A stretch of 64,000 bases of DNA from UBA6170 sp942491385 (GTDB lineage: Bacteria > Chloroflexota > Anaerolineae > Anaerolineales > Anaerolineaceae): positions 372,001 through 436,000 of the forward strand of contig CALOAF010000002.1 in assembly GCA_942491385.1 (NCBI GenBank), written 5' to 3'. The position numbers were made by a program, and so were the translations under genes. Of the stretch, positions 1-8,435 are shown piece by piece. The notes under the pieces were generated by a model. It worked only from the letters and a program-made list of their open reading frames with translations, made no database searches and was not told where the DNA came from. Every line of letters begins with the position of its first letter. Position 1 is the stretch's first letter.

Positions 1-363
1 CCCGTTCAGTTTTGGCAACTGGTTGAGAAAATTGACTGGCAGGTCTTCTTTAATCTGGCGAAAAGTCTGTTTAACTACATAAAAATTATCCAAGATCCAT
101 TCGCCTGCGCGGGAAACTGGCAAATCATTGGATGGAACCTTCTTGAAGATCGCATTGGCAGTATGCAAAACCTGTTCCCAAACATTCAAGTGTTCCAGGA
201 GGTCAGCTTTTAAGAGCCGAGATTTTTTTGCGGTTTTCTGTGTATGATCCAGTCCTACGTTCGCCCCGTGGATGTTTGCCAAATGGTGGGCAAACTCTCT
301 CAATTCATTATCTGGGGTTGGGTTGGCTGGATCAGAATGGTTGGTTGATGAGGTAACCTGCAT
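1..363 (-). CDS. Cyclic beta-1,2-glucan synthase-like protein, N-terminal 121 residues (runs off the left edge)
   Basis: Open reading frame on the minus strand from an ATG at 363 to the window edge, with no stop; only 121 residues are visible. The segment around residues 80-115 contains EWILDNFYVVKQ, IKEDLP and LPKL. This pattern resembles the N-terminus of the very large NdvB/GT84-type cyclic beta-1,2-glucan synthases (glucoamylase/DUF3131 group), where a similar DNF...I..DLP...LPKL segment precedes the membrane glucosyltransferase. The ATG lies 3 bp after the stop of the stress protein upstream, so the two are probably co-transcribed. The family call rests on this short N-terminal stretch; the catalytic domains are outside the window. 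Confidence 0.55.
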   Translation of the reverse strand, partial: MQVTSSTNHSDPANPTPDNELREFAHHLANIHGANVGLDHTQKTAKKSRLLKADLLEHLNVWEQVLHTANAIFKKVPSNDLPVSRAGEWILDNFYVVKQTFRQIKEDLPVNFLNQLPKLNG

Positions 364-366
364 TAG

Positions 367-1317
367 TTAACGCTCTGCGCGTTCTCTGGACGACACGTCT
401 AGTGGTTTTTGCTCTTGTTTAGCGGGTAGATCTTGAGCTATTAGAAGAGATACTTTGCCATACAGGATGAAATTGTTCACCACACTGCCATAGGGCCATT
501 GGTGTTTACCCGAATAGCCATGCGCACTCAATGTAACCAGATCAATATGTTCCTGTTCTACCAATTGATATAAAGCTTCGGTGGTATGGTCACTGGTAAC
601 GAGATGAGAATGAACATCAACGCCCTGCAGAGATGAGCGCGACTTCACCTGTTCGAGATAATGCCCAGCTTCATCCAGATTGCGTGCGACTACTCGGTTT
701 GACAATTCGATATCTTCGCGCGCAGAAGGCATCTGCCGAGCCATCTCGGGAATTTGCACCACATGCACCAGATGTACAGTTGACCCCTGAACACGTGCTA
801 ATTGCGTAATGATAGGCAGGATATGTTCTGCCCGGTGGGAACCATCCAACGGCACCAGTATATGCCGGTAAAGTGAGCCTGTGGATAATTCACCAGCCCG
901 AATAATGAGCACCGAGATTGATGCGCTCAGGATGATTTTTTGGGTATTGCTGCTTATGCCCCATTGTTTCAGACCATGACGACCATGACTGCTCAAGATG
1001 ATTAGTTTCACACCCTGATTTTGGGCGTATTCTGTAATTCCTTCTGGCACCAATCCTTCCAGCACGATTGCTCGTGCCTGAATATTTGATTCTATTAACC
1101 GCGCTTTGATTTCTTCCAAATAGAGAGTCGCCTTTGTTTTTTGGATTTGCCAGTTAACCAAATCAAACAGCTGTGCTGGGACGCTTGTTTGATTCTTTTC
1201 CAGTATGCGGAGCAGATTTATTTTTGCGTTGAAGGTACGGGCGAAGGCAGCAGCATGTGGTAAAACACATTCAGCCAGTTGAGAACCGTCCAGGGGGACA
1301 AGAATAGGATCGATCAT
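367..1317 (-). CDS. Tandem universal stress protein (two UspA domains)
   Basis: Protein of 316 residues made of two UspA domains, about 1-140 and 148-298. Each begins with the family strand-loop (ILVPLDGS near residues 5-12; HILVPLDGSHRAEH near 150-163). Each ends with a form of the ATP-binding G-x2-G-x9-G(S/T) loop: SSHGRHGLKQWG in the first and SAHGYSGKHQWPYGS in the second. The second fits the ATP-binding type better. Tandem Usp proteins are cytoplasmic nucleotide-binding stress proteins with no known single reaction. The C-terminal 20 residues are polar and look like a tail. The gene sits 3 bp upstream of the glucan-synthase-like gene on the same strand. A GAAGGATGA ribosome site lies just before the ATG. 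Confidence 0.9.
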   Translation of the reverse strand: MIDPILVPLDGSQLAECVLPHAAAFARTFNAKINLLRILEKNQTSVPAQLFDLVNWQIQKTKATLYLEEIKARLIESNIQARAIVLEGLVPEGITEYAQNQGVKLIILSSHGRHGLKQWGISSNTQKIILSASISVLIIRAGELSTGSLYRHILVPLDGSHRAEHILPIITQLARVQGSTVHLVHVVQIPEMARQMPSAREDIELSNRVVARNLDEAGHYLEQVKSRSSLQGVDVHSHLVTSDHTTEALYQLVEQEHIDLVTLSAHGYSGKHQWPYGSVVNNFILYGKVSLLIAQDLPAKQEQKPLDVSSRERAER

Positions 1318-1437
1318 GGTTCATCCTTCTGATTTTTTCATCCCGTCAAATTAGGTATTGAATACATATCAACTACGTTTGACAGGTATTGATAATGCAA
1401 TTGTGGTATGGGAGTCATCTCGCGTATGCAAGTAAAA

Positions 1438-1803
1438 TTATAAACTGCTGTGGAATGTTTCGAGTTCGGTGATTTGTAACGCACTTAGCAGAAATGAGTC
1501 TTCCAACCGTAAGCGGTATCGCCTACTAATATCAGTATACTCCACTTTACTTTTATTGAATATTTGGGCCCTTAGGTGATTGTAAAACTTCACGGCAAAC
1601 CGGGAAGTAAATAACCCGAGTTGCCACCAATGGATGGGGCGGAACCCCAGACCTGGATCATTCGACTTGCTTGAAACCGACTAGATATAAGTCAGCCATT
1701 TCTGTCAAGAAAATGAATCTGGTAGAAAAATGGTATTTCTAATGTTTCCGCCAGTCCTTTTAGTAGTTTCACTCAATTCTTTTTTGTAATGATCATGATC
1801 CAT
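1438..1803 (-). pseudogene. Remnant of a 122-codon gene interrupted by two in-frame stops; family not recognised
   Basis: On the minus strand an ATG at 1803 is preceded by a strong AAGGGG ribosome site and opens a frame of 32 codons (MDHDHYKKELSE...) ending in TGA. Without any change of frame, seven codons follow, then TAG at 1683-1681, then 80 open codons to a TAA at 1440-1438. The 80-codon tail has protein-like composition (it includes NDPGLGFRPIHWWQLGLF and YRLRLEDSFLLSALQ). Both internal stops are one G-to-A transition from TGG. I read this as a decaying gene of about 122 codons. I cannot name the family. It occupies most of the otherwise empty gap 1318-1917. Confidence 0.5.
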
Positions 1804-1839
1804 GTCCCCTTTTCATTTAATTAATGATAAAATCTTTAG

Positions 1840-1867
1840 GACAGGCTGATGGACCTCTCAGCCTGTC
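1840..1867 (+). other. Perfect 10-bp stem-loop in the leader of the 1918 gene
   Basis: GACAGGCTGA at 1840-1849 and its exact complement at 1858-1867 flank an 8-base loop. It lies about 50 bp before the ATG at 1918 and downstream of an AT-rich TAATGATAAAAT stretch that could hold a -10 box. There is no T-run of note after it on the plus strand, so it is more likely a 5' leader hairpin or an operator than a terminator. It also lies upstream of the broken minus-strand gene that starts at 1803. Confidence 0.5.
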
Positions 1868-1917
1868 TCTTTAAGAAAACTAGATGAAATCGGCACGCTG
1901 CTTAAGGAGTATCAAAT

Positions 1918-2991
1918 ATGAGCGCTTATACCTATCCATTCAAATTTTCTGATGATGACAGCACATTCATCGAAGGCTCACTAATCCTGGAAAAGCCGCT
2001 TCCCTACAAGACCAAAAAACCTGAAGGAAGCGGTTTTTATCGTCCCGGTAAAATTATCCTCGGTGAGGAGACCAACCTTGAATTAGTTTTTTACCATACT
2101 CCTTCTACAGCACGATTCATCTATATTGAAAAGAAAAAACCAGAACCACGGTTAATGGAATTCATTGGGATTGCTCCTGAGGAGTATGTTGGGGTTGATT
2201 CATTGAGCTTACCCGGTCAGGTCTGGATGGGTGCTGGTCGGGCAAATCTAATGTGGAAATCGATGCAGGATATTTTTAACGCACCTCCCTTAAGAGAAAC
2301 AATCACCAGCAACAAGCAGGAGAATCTAGCCATTTTCCCAATCGCCCGCGAAGGCCTTAAATATCAGGTACCGGAAGCCATTTACGAAACGTATGGGTAT
2401 TACACCGACGAGGTTATTCTGGATGCGCACCATGTCTTTGACAGCTCAGTCCCAGTTTATAATCGCAAAGTAGAAATGACCCTCTTCAAAGATAAGGACC
2501 TGAACCAACCTCAGCATGATCTGGTGAAGGTAGCCTTCATTGCCGATAGTATCGCCAGCGGTCTGGTGATGCGAGAGGTAATTGATCGGATCAAGGAACG
2601 TTTCCGTAATCTGGAACGGGTGGAAGTCCTGGCACCCTTAGCCACCATTCGCGGGTTAAGTCGCATCGCTGATTCGGAATGCCGCAATGGTGTCAATGTG
2701 CGCGTTCATGTTTTTGAAACCATTCTGAATGCCTTACCTCCGGATTATTATTATTCAGCTCATTTTATTATCCCGGAATTACACATCCGCCCTGACCTCG
2801 AAATCAATTATCGAAAATGGTGGGGACAGGATGATCAGGGGAATCAGATTGCAGATACAACCTGCGCCGGTTATGGCTGGAGTGAGGCTTTTTATTCCCC
2901 CCGAAAACAGATTGAAATGATCAACGAGCAATTAACCAGCCGGCATAATTTAACTATAGCTGAAATTGTAAGACGAAATTTTTCAAAATAA
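1918..2991 (+). CDS. Protein of unknown function, 357 residues, with a phosphoribosyltransferase-like loop
   Basis: I do not recognise this family. The start is well supported by AAGGAG seven bases before the ATG. The protein is soluble, with no signal peptide or membrane segment. The middle (about residues 203-250) reads VKVAFIADSIASG, then a helix, then VEVLAPLATIRG. This strand-acidic loop-helix-strand order resembles the PRPP-binding loop region of type I phosphoribosyltransferases, but the usual two acidic residues are not there, so it is a hint only. The C-terminal part is rich in Trp, Tyr and His. A diverged copy of the last ~40 codons lies at 4257-4404, so a paralogue once existed nearby. 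No operon partner. Confidence 0.75.
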   Translation: MSAYTYPFKFSDDDSTFIEGSLILEKPLPYKTKKPEGSGFYRPGKIILGEETNLELVFYHTPSTARFIYIEKKKPEPRLMEFIGIAPEEYVGVDSLSLPGQVWMGAGRANLMWKSMQDIFNAPPLRETITSNKQENLAIFPIAREGLKYQVPEAIYETYGYYTDEVILDAHHVFDSSVPVYNRKVEMTLFKDKDLNQPQHDLVKVAFIADSIASGLVMREVIDRIKERFRNLERVEVLAPLATIRGLSRIADSECRNGVNVRVHVFETILNALPPDYYYSAHFIIPELHIRPDLEINYRKWWGQDDQGNQIADTTCAGYGWSEAFYSPRKQIEMINEQLTSRHNLTIAEIVRRNFSK

Positions 2992-3058
2992 TCAGAAGAA
3001 AATTTATAAATCGAAAAATATAAAATATTTATATATTTTCTTGTTTACATTAATTTCT

Positions 3059-4117
3059 TCAGGTTGCAACACAATGTACCATTCCATTTAAGTCGATACC
3101 AGCATCAATTGCCTGCAAGGCAGCTTTCTCATCCAACCCAATCAGTTGGATGCCTTTTTCAATCGAATGTTTAAACACTTTCACCATGTCATTAAGATGT
3201 GGTTGGGAGAGTTGAATGGAAAATAACCCGTTCATCTCTCCCAACAAACTGATGAAGTGGTCACCTTTTCCACAGAAATGGATCGCCCCCCCGCCAAACT
3301 CAGCCAATAAATTTTGATCGTAAGGCAGGATGAATTTTTCATACATGTGTCGCGAGAAATTCGTACCCGAGTCATCTCGCAACATGATAGTACCTTTATG
3401 CAACATTCCCCAATGAACATTACCAACTGCCTGAAAGGGATAAATCTGCTCCCAAGTTCGCATAAAGGCAGTATAGGTATCACTTATCAAGTCTAAAAAA
3501 ATATGCACAATTTCAGGATGATCAATCACATCCAGAAACAATTGGCTTCCCCAAATTAATTCACAAATATCCATTGGTCCTTGAAGATCAGGGTGGTACA
3601 CATGTACATATTTCCCGATTTTTGGGAATTGTTCACCTATTTCTTTGAAATATTTACCCATTTCAAACACCCTGTTTCCAAATCCACGTAGTAAATCTGG
3701 AATTCCATGGTCAATCAATTTCTGGATTTCATCCAGATTATTCAAAGGGTGACAGATAGGCAGCGTATTGGCACTTTCGTCCATAATAAATGGCTCAACC
3801 CCAAATAATATTGGGATGATACCTGTGCCGTAGTTACAACGCATGTTCAATAAATTACCGTCTTTGTTTTCCAATTGTTCAGAACATAAACGATACTGCT
3901 GCAAAGCCATCTGATCATAATCATTCAATGTGTTGTTAACATTGACCTTTGGCCAATTCACTTTAGCAGGAGCAGATTGGCTACGTTTTGGTAGAAAATA
4001 GGCTTGACTACACCTTCTTTTAATAAAATCTAACCATGATTGGAATAATCGGTCTTCTTCATCTGGATTAATTCGATCTTCGAGGTCTGTTAGACAGCGT
4101 TCCAGGGTAACGTTCAT
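3059..4117 (-). CDS. Uroporphyrinogen decarboxylase (URO-D) family protein
   Basis: Protein of 352 residues with the URO-D/methyltransferase TIM-barrel pattern: MRCNYGTGIIPILFGVE, PDLQGPMDICELIWGS, DHPEIVHIFLDLISD and a C-terminal region around HFCGKGDHFISLL followed by SQPHLNDM. The family includes haem-pathway HemE and corrinoid or coenzyme-M methyltransferases. This copy lacks the canonical HemE N-terminus, so a HemE role is doubtful and the substrate is unknown. I place the start at the ATG at 4117 (MNVTLERCL), with GAAAGG upstream. A longer reading to 4183 exists but has no ribosome site. The gene is flanked by the 3' end of the 1918 gene and by a diverged duplicate of that 3' end. Confidence 0.7.
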   Translation of the reverse strand: MNVTLERCLTDLEDRINPDEEDRLFQSWLDFIKRRCSQAYFLPKRSQSAPAKVNWPKVNVNNTLNDYDQMALQQYRLCSEQLENKDGNLLNMRCNYGTGIIPILFGVEPFIMDESANTLPICHPLNNLDEIQKLIDHGIPDLLRGFGNRVFEMGKYFKEIGEQFPKIGKYVHVYHPDLQGPMDICELIWGSQLFLDVIDHPEIVHIFLDLISDTYTAFMRTWEQIYPFQAVGNVHWGMLHKGTIMLRDDSGTNFSRHMYEKFILPYDQNLLAEFGGGAIHFCGKGDHFISLLGEMNGLFSIQLSQPHLNDMVKVFKHSIEKGIQLIGLDEKAALQAIDAGIDLNGMVHCVAT

Positions 4118-4256
4118 CAGGATATTACGCCTTTCATAAATTTCATTATTTGATATTAGTATAAACATCCTACTAGCTGCCATCTATTGTGGAATATTCG
4201 AAAAGTATTGAAAAACAGTCATATAGGAGGATGAGTTTTTAGCTCCAGATTATTTA

Positions 4257-4404
4257 GGTTATGGATTGATTAAGATTTTTTTATTCCTCACGCAAACAGA
4301 TTGAAATGAACAACGAGCAACTTACCAGCCACCATAATCTAACCATTGCGGCGATGGTACGCTGTAATATGAACCAGGATTGCCAAAACCTGGTACTTAA
4401 TTAG
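4257..4404 (+). pseudogene. Fragment duplicating the 3' end of the 1918-2991 gene
   Basis: From 4279 the plus strand reads FYSSRKQIEMNNEQLTS and continues HHNLTIAAMVR before a TAG at 4402-4404. It matches the C-terminus of the 1918 gene (FYSPRKQIEMINEQLTS, RHNLTIAEIVR) at 24 of 31 codons, with several further synonymous differences. Weaker similarity reaches back to GGTTATGG at 4257. A TGA at 4267 and the absence of any upstream homology show that only the tail is left. The last bases overlap the 3' end of the convergent gene at 4397. Confidence 0.75.
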
Positions 4405-4873
4405 TTTCTTTAAATTTAATGATCATTTTTTCAATTCTTTTTTGACGTGTCTCTATACGTTTTGCGCCCTCTATCCAATCTACATACTCTTTTTGATGGG
4501 TATAGGATAGTTTGTTGAACCTTGCCCATGCGATCTCGTTTTTATCAAGCATTGATTTCATGTCTTCAGGAACTATGATTTCCCGAGGTTGATCATCCAA
4601 TTCCACTTTCACACGAATAGTATCCCCGGCGTGTTTTCCGATCGCTTCCTGAATTTTTTTAACGACGATAATGATGTGTTTTTCTGTCCCATATCTCAAC
4701 ATGCTACCCCGGTAAGGCGCGTCCTCAAATAGAACTTTTACTGGTATTCTGCCTTTTGTGCCATATAATTGTTCAGTGTCAAATGGAAATTCCACATAAG
4801 CGCCACCGCCACCCGGGGCACTAATTGTGGTCAAGAACTCTATCAGGCCTGGATTTCTTAATTCTTTTTTCAT
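4397..4873 (-). CDS. DUF1905 / YdeI-OmpD-associated family protein
   Basis: Protein of 158 residues in two parts. Residues ~15-95 form a DUF1905-like beta domain (GGAYVEFPFDTEQLYGTKG, VKVLFEDAPYRGSMLRYG, GKHAGDTIRVKVELDDQPRE). Residues ~100-155 form the helical YdeI/OmpD-associated tail (PEDMKSMLDKNEIAWARFNKL, YVDWIEGAKRIETRQKRI). Members are small cytoplasmic proteins linked to bacteriocin or peptide tolerance in a few cases, without a defined reaction. The order and length are typical of the family. It stands alone, convergent to the duplicated fragment at 4257-4404, and starts at an ATG preceded by GAGAGG. Confidence 0.8.
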   Translation of the reverse strand: MKKELRNPGLIEFLTTISAPGGGGAYVEFPFDTEQLYGTKGRIPVKVLFEDAPYRGSMLRYGTEKHIIIVVKKIQEAIGKHAGDTIRVKVELDDQPREIIVPEDMKSMLDKNEIAWARFNKLSYTHQKEYVDWIEGAKRIETRQKRIEKMIIKFKETN

Positions 4874-4993
4874 TTCTTATCCTCTCCACTACCCTTTGAC
4901 AGATCATTGTATTTCATTCTATCATTCAATAAAATAGGGAATCAAAGAACAACGATTTCTTCATAAGTTAATCTATTTTCACCGGGAGTTTAT

Positions 4994-6106
4994 TTGAAAC
5001 CACCAGTCCGACTCATGATTCTTGTATTGATCATCATATCCACGTTCCTGTCTTCCTGTGGTATCACTCAACCAATAAATTCAAATGAAACAATTCCGAC
5101 AGTGGAGTTGGCGGTAAGCATCATTCCATCCCTGACTGCAACGCCCACCATCACCCCAACACAGACCCAAACTCCAACAGCCACTGTAACACCCACGCCC
5201 ACGCTGACCTTGCATCCCATGACTATCCTGGCAATGCGCCAGACTCCCTACCCGGGCAGCGAAATTGTGATTAAAAACACGCTAACGGCTGCCTACAACT
5301 ACAATCGTTATTATGCCTATTACCTCTCTGAAGGCTATAAAATTTATGGGCTACTGACAGTTCCAATAGGCGAACCTCCTGAAGGTGGTTGGCCTGCCAT
5401 CGTCTTTAATCATGGCTACATCCCACCCACCCAGTATCTCACCACCGAACGCTACATTGCCTATGTGGACTGGTTAGCGCGCAGCCAATACGTTGTGTTT
5501 CGGATTGATTACCGCGGACATGACCAATCTGAAGGCATCGCGCTGGGCGCTTACGGCGACCCAGGTTATACTGTAGACGTACTGAATGCGGTTGCATCCT
5601 TACAACAATATCCAGCTGTAAATCCGGAGAAAATCGGCATGTGGGGGCATTCCATGGGAGGATACTTGACGTTACGTTCCATGGTGATTTCAGATGATGT
5701 CAAAGTGGGTGTGATCTGGGCTGGTGTGGTGGCATCCTACCCAGATATGCTTTCACTATGGCGCAGGAATACGCCTGGTCCCGCACCGACGGCACCTTCT
5801 TTTGCTCGCCGCTGGCAACAGGAATGGAGCGAAGAATATGGCACGACTGACGAAAACCCCGATTTTTGGTCCTTGATTTCTTCCAATACATATGTGAATG
5901 AAATTTCCGGTCCCATTCAATTACACCATGGTACCGCCGATGAAAGTGTGCCACTTATTTTTTCAGAACTATTACAGGACGAGATCCTCGCTGTCAACGG
6001 AGAAGTGGAATTTTACTCATACGAAGGTGATAACCATAATTTATCTGGCTACTTCAGCCTTGCCATGACACGCACCATCGAGTTTTTTGATCGTTATCTC
6101 AAATAA
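4994..6106 (+). CDS. Lipoprotein alpha/beta hydrolase (S9/dienelactone-hydrolase-like)
   Basis: Protein of 370 residues read from a TTG start with GGGAG five bases upstream. The N-terminus is a lipoprotein signal (hydrophobic segment ending LSSC). A Thr/Pro-rich linker follows (about residues 45-75), as is common in Anaerolineae exported proteins. The hydrolase core starts near residue 105 with YYLSEGYKIYGLLTVP. It contains the oxyanion strand VFNHGYIPP, the nucleophile elbow GHSMGGY, the acid in HHGTADESVP and the catalytic His in EGDNHN. All three catalytic residues are in place. It is probably an outward-facing, membrane-anchored esterase or peptidase of unknown substrate. It is alone between a divergent gene and nirS. 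Confidence 0.85.
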   Translation: MKPPVRLMILVLIIISTFLSSCGITQPINSNETIPTVELAVSIIPSLTATPTITPTQTQTPTATVTPTPTLTLHPMTILAMRQTPYPGSEIVIKNTLTAAYNYNRYYAYYLSEGYKIYGLLTVPIGEPPEGGWPAIVFNHGYIPPTQYLTTERYIAYVDWLARSQYVVFRIDYRGHDQSEGIALGAYGDPGYTVDVLNAVASLQQYPAVNPEKIGMWGHSMGGYLTLRSMVISDDVKVGVIWAGVVASYPDMLSLWRRNTPGPAPTAPSFARRWQQEWSEEYGTTDENPDFWSLISSNTYVNEISGPIQLHHGTADESVPLIFSELLQDEILAVNGEVEFYSYEGDNHNLSGYFSLAMTRTIEFFDRYLK

Positions 6107-6139
6107 TCATCCAAAATCGGCAACAATTATCTTAAATCA

Positions 6140-6167
6140 TTGAATTGAAACAAAAAACGTTTATAAT
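6140..6167 (+). promoter_or_regulatory. Probable sigma-70-type promoter of nirS
   Basis: TTGAAT at 6140-6145 and TATAAT at 6162-6167 with a 16-bp spacer, about 110 bp before the nirS ATG. I looked for an FNR/Dnr-type TTGAT-N4-ATCAA box here and did not find one. Confidence 0.55.
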
Positions 6168-6279
6168 CGAGCTAAGTGGTTAATATGATATAAATTACAT
6201 TAATTATCTAGTTTCTCCTTCTTCTCGCAATCATCCTGAATACTTGAAAAATTAATTCCATACAATGGAGGAAATGCAC

Positions 6280-8364
6280 ATGAAAGTCTATCTGAAAATT
6301 TTTATCGTGTTGTTTGCCGTTCTGCTGTTAGCAGCCTGCAGCAATACCACTACCCAACCAACAGAGGCACCAGTTGCGCCACAAGTTGACCCAACCCATC
6401 AGGTTGGAAGTGATGATGAAGTAGAAAAAAGTGTTGATGAAATCATCCTTGCAGCTGAAGGTTTTACCAAAAATGGCTGTGGCGCCTGTCACGTTATCCC
6501 CGGTCTTAAGAATGCCGTTGGCACCATCGGACCTGACTTATCAGATATTGGACTGGTCGCCAGTGAACAAATTGCCAGCCCGGATTATGAAGGCAAGGCC
6601 AAAACTGTTAGCGAGTATTTGCAGGAGGCTTTATTAGAACCAGATGCCCACATCTCGGCGAATTGCCCCAGTGGGACATGTTCTGCTGGTCTGATGCCCA
6701 CTTACACCGAAGACTCGCTGGGTGAGAAACAATTAGAAGCGATGGTCAAATTCATGTCTCAATTGCCCGATCAACAGGTCACTGCTTTATTGCCAACCGA
6801 GGAACCTGACACCAACGAAGAAGTTGGCATGTCTGCAGAAGACATGGAATGGTCTAAACAAGTTTACTTCGAACGTTGCGCTGGTTGTCATGGCACTTTG
6901 CGAAAAGGCGCTACCGGTCCGGGCCTGACGCCTGATCTGATGCAGCCCAAAGGCACACTGGCGTTGGCTGCCATTATCTTCAATGGGACACCGCGTGGGA
7001 TGCCTGATTGGGGCAATCAGGGCTTCATGACCAAGGAAGAAACGGAAATTATGGCAGAGTATCTGCAATTAGAACCGCCACAACCCCCTGAAATGTCTTT
7101 GGATCAAATGTTAGCCTCATGGAAATTGCTGGTACCGCCAGAAGATCGCCCCACTGAACCACAAACAGAGCGTAACTGGGAGAATTTCATGGCAGTAACC
7201 TTGCGTGATGCCGGCCAAATCGCCATCATTGACGCAGATACGTATGAGGTGGTCACAAACGTGGATACGGGGTATGCTGTTCACATTTCCCGCAATTCTG
7301 CCACAGGCCGCTACGTTTACACCATTGGTAGGGATGGAAAGTTAGCCCTGGTAGACCTCTGGACGGAAATTCCAACCAAAGTAGCTGAAGCACAACTATG
7401 TTACGATGCCCGTTCGGTTGAAGTGAGCAAATACTCTGGTGAATTAGGTGATTTCACCGACCAACTAGCCATCGTGGGTTGTTACTGGCCCCCTCATTTT
7501 GTTATTCTGGATGGTCAAACGCTGGAACCCTTCAAAATCGTCAGTACCCGCAGCTATACCTATGACACAGAAGAATATCATCCTGAACCAAGAGTTGCGG
7601 CGATTGTTGCCTCCCATTTCAAACCGGAATGGATTGTCAATATCAAAGAGACCGGGCAGGTCTGGTTGGTGGATTATACCGATCCGATTAATCCGACCAT
7701 CAAAATGATCGAAGCTGAGCGCTTCCTGCATGATGGCGGGTGGGATGCCAGCAAACGTTACTTTATGGTGGCTGCGAATAATATGAACAAAGTCGCAGTG
7801 ATTGATTCACTAGAAGGCAACCTGGAAGCATTGGTAGACACTGCTGGTATACCACATCCTGGTCGAGGTGCTAACTGGATTGATCCTGAATTTGGCCCTG
7901 TCTGGAGTGCTTCACACTTGGGAGAAGGAGTGATTTCTTCCATTGGCACCGACCCTGAGAATTTTCCAGAAAATGCCTGGCGTGTGGTACGAACCACAGA
8001 ATTGCCAGGATCAGGCAGTCTATTTATTAAGACCCATCCAAACAGCGCCTGGATTTGGGTAGATATGACCCTCAGTCCTGATCCGGAAATATCGCGAACG
8101 ATCTGTGTCATTGCCAAAGAAAACCCATCTGAAGTGTTTAAATGTTGGGAAGCAGCTACGTATGGTCGTGCCGTACACTTTGAGTACAATATGCAGGGAA
8201 CCGAAATCTGGGTAAGTATTTGGGGGAATGCAGATATCCCCGGTGAAGTAGGTGAAATCGTGGTTTATGATGACAAGACGCTGGAAGAAATTACCAGAAT
8301 TCCAGATCTGGTCACACCTACAGGTAAATTTAATGTTTACAACACTATCTACGATATTTACTAA
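6280..8364 (+). CDS. nirS: Cytochrome cd1 nitrite reductase with an additional N-terminal haem-c domain and lipobox
   Basis: Protein of 694 residues that reduces nitrite to nitric oxide. The start at 6280 follows GGAGG by eight bases. Residues 1-20 form a lipoprotein signal ending LLAAC. A first class I cytochrome c domain has CGACH at 67-71 with a likely Met ligand at 139. A second, matching the normal NirS c domain, has CAGCH at 200-204 and GTPRGMPDW with Met 241. From about 298 the d1-haem propeller follows, starting ERNWENFMAVTLRDAG. His 335 (GYAVHIS) is the expected d1 iron ligand; His 484 (FLHDGG) and His 526 (PHPGRG) match the two active-site histidines of characterised enzymes. Usual NirS proteins are ~560-600 residues with one haem c, so the first domain is an addition, perhaps a fused electron donor. 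No haem d1 synthesis genes are in the window. Confidence 0.92.
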   Translation: MKVYLKIFIVLFAVLLLAACSNTTTQPTEAPVAPQVDPTHQVGSDDEVEKSVDEIILAAEGFTKNGCGACHVIPGLKNAVGTIGPDLSDIGLVASEQIASPDYEGKAKTVSEYLQEALLEPDAHISANCPSGTCSAGLMPTYTEDSLGEKQLEAMVKFMSQLPDQQVTALLPTEEPDTNEEVGMSAEDMEWSKQVYFERCAGCHGTLRKGATGPGLTPDLMQPKGTLALAAIIFNGTPRGMPDWGNQGFMTKEETEIMAEYLQLEPPQPPEMSLDQMLASWKLLVPPEDRPTEPQTERNWENFMAVTLRDAGQIAIIDADTYEVVTNVDTGYAVHISRNSATGRYVYTIGRDGKLALVDLWTEIPTKVAEAQLCYDARSVEVSKYSGELGDFTDQLAIVGCYWPPHFVILDGQTLEPFKIVSTRSYTYDTEEYHPEPRVAAIVASHFKPEWIVNIKETGQVWLVDYTDPINPTIKMIEAERFLHDGGWDASKRYFMVAANNMNKVAVIDSLEGNLEALVDTAGIPHPGRGANWIDPEFGPVWSASHLGEGVISSIGTDPENFPENAWRVVRTTELPGSGSLFIKTHPNSAWIWVDMTLSPDPEISRTICVIAKENPSEVFKCWEAATYGRAVHFEYNMQGTEIWVSIWGNADIPGEVGEIVVYDDKTLEEITRIPDLVTPTGKFNVYNTIYDIY

Positions 8365-8383
8365 ATCAGGATAAAGATTAACC

Positions 8384-8418
8384 AAAAACAGGGAATCCGC
8401 TGGACTCCCTGTTTTTTT
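8384..8418 (+). terminator. Rho-independent terminator of nirS, probably bidirectional
   Basis: AAAAACAGGGA and its complement TCCCTGTTTTT form a long stem with one mismatch further in and a 3-base loop (GCT). The stem ends in a T-run at 8412-8418. The A-run on the other side lets it also serve the convergent gene ending at 8436. Confidence 0.9.
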
Positions 8419-8435
8419 ATTGAGTGTTTATTTAT

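Noticed and set aside
1701..1703. TGA as a selenocysteine codon in the broken gene at 1438-1803
   Set aside because: A TAG follows eight codons later and no SECIS-like hairpin is evident after the TGA; pseudogenisation is simpler.
3000..3058. AT-rich inverted sequence between the 1918 gene and the URO-D gene as terminator
   Set aside because: The possible stem is only A/T pairs and many alternative pairings exist, so it is too weak to call.
6106..6280. FNR/Dnr-type box upstream of nirS
   Set aside because: No TTGAT-N4-ATCAA or near match is present in the gap; only a sigma-70-like promoter is visible.
7758..8189. Open frame of 143 codons antisense to nirS
   Set aside because: It lies fully inside nirS, which has clear family matches along its entire length, and the antisense translation has no recognisable domain.
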